Assembly: GCA_025677815.1 (NCBI GenBank)
Contig: JAIXMP010000010.1
Span: 1-64,000 of the forward strand
Length of the DNA stretch: 64,000 bases
Origin: Phascolomyces articulosus
Lineage: Eukaryota > Mucoromycota > Mucoromycetes > Mucorales > Lichtheimiaceae
Direction: 5' to 3'
In this document: positions 58,676 through 64,000 of the stretch, in pieces
How positions within the stretch are numbered: position 1 is the stretch's first letter
Layout: each line of letters opens with the position of its first letter
The notes under the pieces: model-generated
Told to the model about the DNA's origin: nothing
Databases searched by the model: none
What the model saw: only the letters and a program-made list of their open reading frames with translations
Position numbers and translations under genes: made by a program

Positions 58676-59600
58676 AGCTGAAAAACCTCCCTTTGGGAGG
58701 AAAAGCTAAGCTAGTGTGGATATGTGGTAGTAATACAATCGTAAAAGGAAAAAGAAGAAGGAAAAATTTACGTAGGAGGGGAGCAGAAAAAGGAAAACTA
58801 ATTAACTGTTTTCTTGAGTTGATTGGGATGTGAGTTGGGATGGTAGCGGTGGTTCTTCAGGTTCTGGTTCAACTTCTTTGTAGTCATCTTCGGAGTGACT
58901 TAGGTGGTCGATTTCCCGGAGAACACGGATTAGAACAAACCAGCAGTTTAACCATTTTCCACGAGATCAACTAATTTCTGAACGTGGAAGATGGTTTATA
59001 ACATAGTCGAGTGACTGTATGTCTTGTTTAAGTTCGGGTATTGTTCCAAATGTGAATGGTAGTTCCTCAAGAATTTCTTCCATTAGTGAACACGTTGCGA
59101 AGTGTTCCCTATTTGCTGCAGAGTGGCCACATCGACAATCTTTCAACGGATAAGACGGGAGCCAATGCATTCTCCATTTTATTAAAACTGTGTCGGTCTC
59201 TTGAAGTAGCAGAAAGATATAACACTGGGTCGATCATTCTTTTATCCCTAAGACAGAGGGTAGAAGTTTTCTTTTTATCAACCCGGCTTTTATATTCTTC
59301 ATTCCGTTTTTAGGAGACTGTTTGTTCAAGTGGATCCTTTGGAGGGTTGTTACTATATTTCAATTTGGAGTAAAGCTGGTAAAAAGGATTGTTTGGCGTA
59401 GGATGCTTCCAATGCTTATCTTTTTTCTTATTCCAGAGAAAAGATAGTTCAATGGATCGAGCCAGTGTGGTCGTGGGTAGGTTCTGAAGTCGGGCAGCAA
59501 ATTTAAGTTTTAATGTCCTGTTCAGTTTTAAAGACATTGTATAGTGAACTGACTTATAGTAATAAAAGATATGTTTACTCCAGGTTATACTTGTTTCATA
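58676..59600 (-). mobile_element. 5'-truncated non-LTR retrotransposon (LINE) remnant
   Basis: Minus-strand frames from about 59600 to 58802 read like the C-terminal end of a LINE reverse-transcriptase polyprotein. First comes KLKFAARLQNLPTTTLARSI, followed by DPVLYLSATS, then a frame change, WRMHWLPSYPLKDCRCGHSA, then NREHFATC (the terminal Cys/His CxCG...H...C zinc motif), and GKWLNCWFVLIRVLREIDHL with an acidic, Pro/Gln-rich tail. At least one stop and two frame changes break it. Polymerase and endonuclease domains are absent, as in typical 5'-truncated copies. Past the stop a 3' hairpin, CCTCCC-AAAG-GGAGG on minus (58686-58701), flanked by AGC/GCT, may be the 3' UTR recognition stem. Confidence 0.6.
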
Positions 59601-62600
59601 TATATATATTTGCTTTTACTTGAGCAGAAAGGACGGATAAAAACTTAAATGTCTTGGTCAATACGTTTATATGATAAAACCGTTTTTTTGCAAGTGCGGA
59701 TGTTCACACGGTTTTCATTTAATAACATATGGAAAAAAATGAACTAGAGACACAACGAAGGGTGTATAAAGAGCGTTTTATATATGCTTATATATGTAAC
59801 AGAAGACGTATCAAGGTATTCTCTTCACTATGTGGTCATTTTTTGATTCAGTGCGTAGAGTTCTGCGTGTTCATCAATTTTTCCTTTTTTTTATCGGTGG
59901 TGTATATAACAAACACATTTCTAATCTTCATCATTGGATCTGCTAGTATAAATTTTGTACATTTTATCAAAAACAACTTTAATTTTATATAAAATCATTT
60001 GTGGTTTATTATTTATGCCAGCATTTATTATCACGCAAATTGACGTTTATGGTTAAAAATATAAAGAGTGGGATCCAAATTACCAACTAGAGAAGTTTTT
60101 GATGTATCCATAGTAATTCCCAACAGCAAAAGGTACTGTAGCTCTGAGAGGGGCAGATTGTGATTATGAAACATTCAACTTATTCTCTCTTTATTTAGTT
60201 AAATTTTCTTGTAGAGACAGAAATATACTACCACGGCTTCATTTTGTTTTGGCCATATTATGCTGTCAGCATATGTTAGTACTAATCTATCCAAAGAAAC
60301 TCTGGTCCGAGTTATCGACATCATCAACATTAGCTCATATTGCTGGTGGCAAGCAGGTTCTAATGAATAAATACTTAAAGACAATTTTTCTCGTAGTTCT
60401 CTTCCTTCATAACAGCTAATTTTCCTAATACTAATTTAATATATATGGATCATAATTTTTACCTAAACCTGTTATATACCAAAAGTGTAAACGGTTTTTT
60501 GATCGATCTTAAGTCTAGAGTTTTTCTTTTTTTTTTTTTTGTCAGCAAGCAAGCGCACTGGTATATAGTTCCTCCTTCTAGTTTATTTGTGTTGTTCCTC
60601 AGCTTTCATTTATACTGTTCACAAGGATTCTTATATTATATTTTCCAATAGAAATGAATTCGAATAAATATATATCATTAAAGCATAGTGGATTCGTATA
60701 CAAAACATACTATTCATATATCTAGATCATACTTGGTGGCTCTCAGAAAAAGTTTCTAAAGATTCGATGTCTCATAGGGATGTGTGGGTTTGTTGCTAGT
60801 TTTATGGTAGTGTAAGTACCATGTTGATGAGATAAGCATAGCGTTTAGCTATATACATTTATAGTATACTAAATTATTCAAAAACAAGAAAGGCATAGCT
60901 TGTTTGACCTCTTTCTTCTTGATGTTATTTATAAATATGATTTGCAATCAATAATAACATGCTTAATAATGATAACGTTTCTTGTTGTATTATCCTCATT
61001 ATAAAATCATATGCCTTGGTTCATTTGTTTAATTGTTTAGATGGAAATATCATATAATATGTAGTACCTTTTATCTTCTACTCCAAAACCCAGAACAGAT
61101 CGAAGCGACGAACGGATATATCTCAAGACAAAAGTCAGCAGGCCTTCCATGTTTAATTTTTATCTACGTATGCAAAGAAACATTTTGTATAAAAAAAATA
61201 TTTGTCGTGTCAGTAGTAAAAGCCCTGGTATAGATTCAAACATTCTCTATGAATCGTTTTCCACCTTTTGCAATAACGATGGAACAATATATAGAATTAT
61301 ATATTAAACATTTAGACTCTGAAACATGACGTAAAGTACCCAGCAAAACCGTGTTTGAAAAACCGGGAGTAGGGGATCCAATACAAATTTTGTATTCGAG
61401 CATGAAGAGTAAAGGCTATCCAAGGGTAGCATATTGAGTGAACATTTGTCGATCTATACATTCGTTTTGGACTATGTTGTATCTATAGTTTTTATTAGAA
61501 TGACATATATCATTGCCATATACGCCGAAGAATTGACACGCAAGAAACCCAAAACTGTCAAGGATCGTGGTGTATCGGGTATAACTATCCTACTTTATAT
61601 ATATTTTACAAGTAAGGACATGTAATAATACAGATAATAGCAATAGATGGCTGAGGTTATTGGTATAAATATGAATACGGATTTTTATTATATATCATGA
61701 ATGCAAGGTAACAATGTTTTCGTTAATAGTCTAATGAGACATGGAATATTAGCAGGGCTTAAGATGGTATTTTGGAATTGACTGCGTACTTTGCTATTCA
61801 CCATTTTTTTATTAATTTAATAGCAATAATATTCCTTCTGTTATAATATCATTGAGAGGTACATCATCTTATCTGTACTTATCCCTCGTACTAGCACATA
61901 TGACGTAAGACACTAGTGATTATGGTGTTATTAATATAATTAAAACTTGGGTACTTGGATTCGTTTTGGTGTAATAAGAACTAATTAATATATACTACAG
62001 CAATAAATATGTTATACGAATCTTTGTCATCAAGCTAATTATTAGGTATAGGAATTGATATACAAATCCATCTTCTTCTTTGTAGATTCCTTATTATAAT
62101 ACGTAACTATATGATAATGTGGATACGACAAAACTGTTTCAACTTGATTCATTGTGATCTTCAGCTTATTCTTTAACAAAGAATTTGGAAAAAAAGGAAT
62201 ATCACCTTGAATTATACATACTAAGAAAAAAGGTATATAAAATATGCGTTTTGATGGAATTGTAAACCAGGAGTAGATCCTAACCAAGAAGAGTAGAGAT
62301 GCGGAAGAATAAAAAAAAAACTGCATAAAAATTTCTATTTTTATATATAATTTTGTGGACTGATCTAATTTCTGATAAGACAATCTCATGTAAATTTAAA
62401 TATAAAAAATGCATCGTCAATGACATTCTCTTCGTACCTTCCTTTATATAATAACTTGTTTGTATAAAGAAGACTCATCGGTTCATACAATAAACAGACA
62501 ATAATAATTAATATCATAGAAATTAAATAAAGTTTATAATCAAATGGATTAATATTATGTCGCCGTCTTTTGCATAATGTACTATTAAAAAAGGTCACGA

Positions 62601-62814
62601 GATATTTCCCACACACACACAAACGCACACATTTCACTTGTTATATAATAATATAAAATAACTCTCTTCTCTTTTCTTTCCCTTCTTCACTTCTCTCTCT
62701 TTTTTTTCCCTACTTCTCTTTTTGGATAAACTATTTTTTTTTCATAACAACAGAAATATATAAAATCGTCTCTTTTTCTATACAAACATATACTTACCAC
62801 CAAACAACAGCAGA
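59601..62814. other. AT-rich gene desert
   Basis: 3.2 kb without a supported gene. Fragments such as 60199-60384 (-), 61033-61233 (+) and 61434-61625 (+) are open but short, lack splice partners and show no known family; they may be more decayed repeats. The last 200 bp (C/T-rich, about 62660-62720) look like the promoter of the next gene. Confidence 0.5.
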
Positions 62815-63370
62815 ATGAAAGACCAACAAGATCAAACTCCAAAAACTGGCGATTGTAGAGACACACCAATACCTCCACCCATTCCACCACCTGCACCACC
62901 TCAATCAAGTCGAAATCCTTCATCACTACTTTCGCCCTGGTGGTCAGCTGAACCACTTCCAGAACGGTCCACAGAACAAAAACAAAAAAAGAGCCGTCGA
63001 ACATTCATCAACTTTACACGAATCGCCAATGCAATAGAATATGGTGCTGATGGTCAAAAAACGGGCAAATCAACACAACTCTTTACAGAACGGTGTTATC
63101 TATCTACAAGAAAAGAAGATCTTGGAGATCAACCTTCAAATAGTAATAATAATGATAACGGAATACCAACAAGAGCACCTTCTGATTGTAGAATGGTTTG
63201 TTTTTTACGTGAAAGCGACGAACGAAGGAAAGAACGACATGAAAAGAATAAATCGATATGGAATCCATTTCATGGTTTATGGATCGTCGTCGCAACAACA
63301 CATGCTCGATGTTTAGAACATACTGCTGGTATGTTTCCTATATAACAAATTTTTATTTTACAATTATTTG

Positions 63371-63410
<40 letters not shown>

Positions 63411-64000
63411 CGTATGCGTATGCGTCTCTATGTTTGTTATGATGGCGATGATATAATTGATAATATACAGCTGGTTTACAAAAATATCATCATCACCATT
63501 ATTACTATTACGCACGCACCCCACTAACATTAATATATACATGAACGGAACGACCAAAAAAAAAAGATTTTTTTTCTCACGTGTATATACTATTTTATTT
63601 GCATATATAACAACATTATAGAAAAAGACATTATCAAAAAGTCCCAGTAAGTTTTTAATATCATGTGCTGTTTTTTTTATTATAATGTTTTTGTTATATA
63701 AAAATATATATAGAGAGTCATTTCGCTGATTTGCTCATGATAATAATAATAATTTTTTTTGGTTACAAACAGTCCAGATTATTATACAATCGAGCTCGGT
63801 GAAAGCTTCAGTGGATCAGGCGATGATGGTAAGTTTTTCCTTTGTCTCGTATATTTTAGACCAGATATCAAAAAATCAATACATCCATTGGAGAACTTCT
63901 TTATCTTTTCTACTCCCACCCCCAACAAGATCAAAACTATCCTAAATGGAGTTTATTATTAATTTTGTTCCTCCGCGCGATTTACCATTATATTGTTGAC
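62815..64000 (+). CDS. Unrecognised membrane protein, 5' part (runs off window)
   Basis: Predicted exons are 62815-63328, 63622-63646, 63773-63828 and 63930 to beyond the window end, all with canonical borders and consistent phase. The first about 70 residues are Pro/Ser-rich with PPPIPPPAPP and SLLSPWWSAEPLPER. A basic stretch follows (KQKKSRRTFINFTRIANAIE), then ERCYLSTRKED, an Asn-rich patch, and SIWNPFHGLWIVVATTHARC, which could be a first membrane-associated helix. The 25-nt second exon gives EKDIIKKS. The third gives HPDYYTIELGESFSGSGDD. The fourth begins NYPKWSLLLILFLRAIYHY, a likely membrane span. I do not recognise the family; a multi-span acyltransferase-like protein is one possibility but the conserved core would lie outside the window. 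Confidence 0.65.
63371..63410. repeat. Compound (TA)n(TG)n microsatellite
   Basis: About twelve TA units followed by about eight TG units, in the first intron of the gene at the window's right end. Confidence 0.9.

Noticed and set aside
1..64000. CRISPR arrays, prokaryotic defence genes, rRNA genes
   Set aside because: No spaced direct repeats, no prokaryotic operon structure, and no 5S, 18S or 28S motif seen; the genes are eukaryotic with spliceosomal introns.
62815..64000. Sterol O-acyltransferase (ARE-type) identity for the right-end gene
   Set aside because: NPFHGLW vaguely resembles that family but no catalytic core lies in the window, so it was left unassigned.

Overview
The window is nuclear DNA of a filamentous fungus, most likely an early-diverging one (Mucoromycota, probably Mucorales). 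The genes carry several short spliceosomal introns (about 70-250 bp, mostly GTAAGT/GTATGT...TAG). Coding exons are moderately AT-rich and the intergenic DNA is strongly AT-rich with A/T homopolymers and (TA)n tracts. Protein families fit this placement: a PUF protein with two RRMs (Jsn1-like), Ctk2- and Pho80-type cyclins, a Prs1/Prs5-type PRPP synthetase, MET2-type homoserine acetyltransferase, an extended fungal-type IDO, and an animal-type base-exchange phosphatidylserine synthase. Species and chromosome cannot be fixed from the sequence alone. Exon joints below were worked out by hand from splice sites, reading frame and family motifs; joined exon lengths are divisible by three for every intact multi-exon gene.

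Layout. 1-5.4 kb: AT-rich, one tRNA-Cys, decayed coding-like fragments. 5.5-21.2 kb: compact gene block: HSF-type transcription factor (+), nucleotide-sugar transporter (-), PRPP synthetase (-), SCP2 sterol carrier (-), homoserine O-acetyltransferase (-) divergent from 3-phosphoglycerate dehydrogenase (+), then the RRM-PUF protein (-). 21.2-25.2 kb: gene desert with hairpins. 25.3-27.6 kb: convergent ribosomal genes uL23 (+) and eS12 (-). 27.6-31.2 kb: desert ending in a broken HMG-box-like gene. 31.7-54.4 kb: second gene block: base-exchange PS synthase (+), ABCC transporter (+), orphan nuclear-looking protein (-), PH-domain protein (+), Pho80-type cyclin (-), LUC7-like U1 snRNP protein with a predicted 7-nt exon (+), mitochondrial rhomboid protease (-), Ctk2/cyclin-K-like cyclin (+), indoleamine dioxygenase (-). 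54.5-62.8 kb: desert with a decayed gene and a 5'-truncated LINE remnant. 62.8-64.0 kb: 5' part of an unrecognised membrane protein gene that runs off the window.

Themes. MET2 and SER3 start head to head over one 0.9 kb interval, so serine and sulphur-amino-acid synthesis could be co-controlled. PRPP synthesis, ribosomal proteins, a splicing factor and transcription-related cyclins are housekeeping. PS synthase, SCP2, the nucleotide-sugar carrier and the ABCC pump serve membranes and the secretory/vacuolar system. No bacterial-style defence or biosynthetic cluster is present. The most testable novelties are a perfect heat-shock element upstream of the HSF gene, the base-exchange PS synthase, the LUC7 micro-exon and the GC-rich triple hairpin in the 21.6 kb desert.
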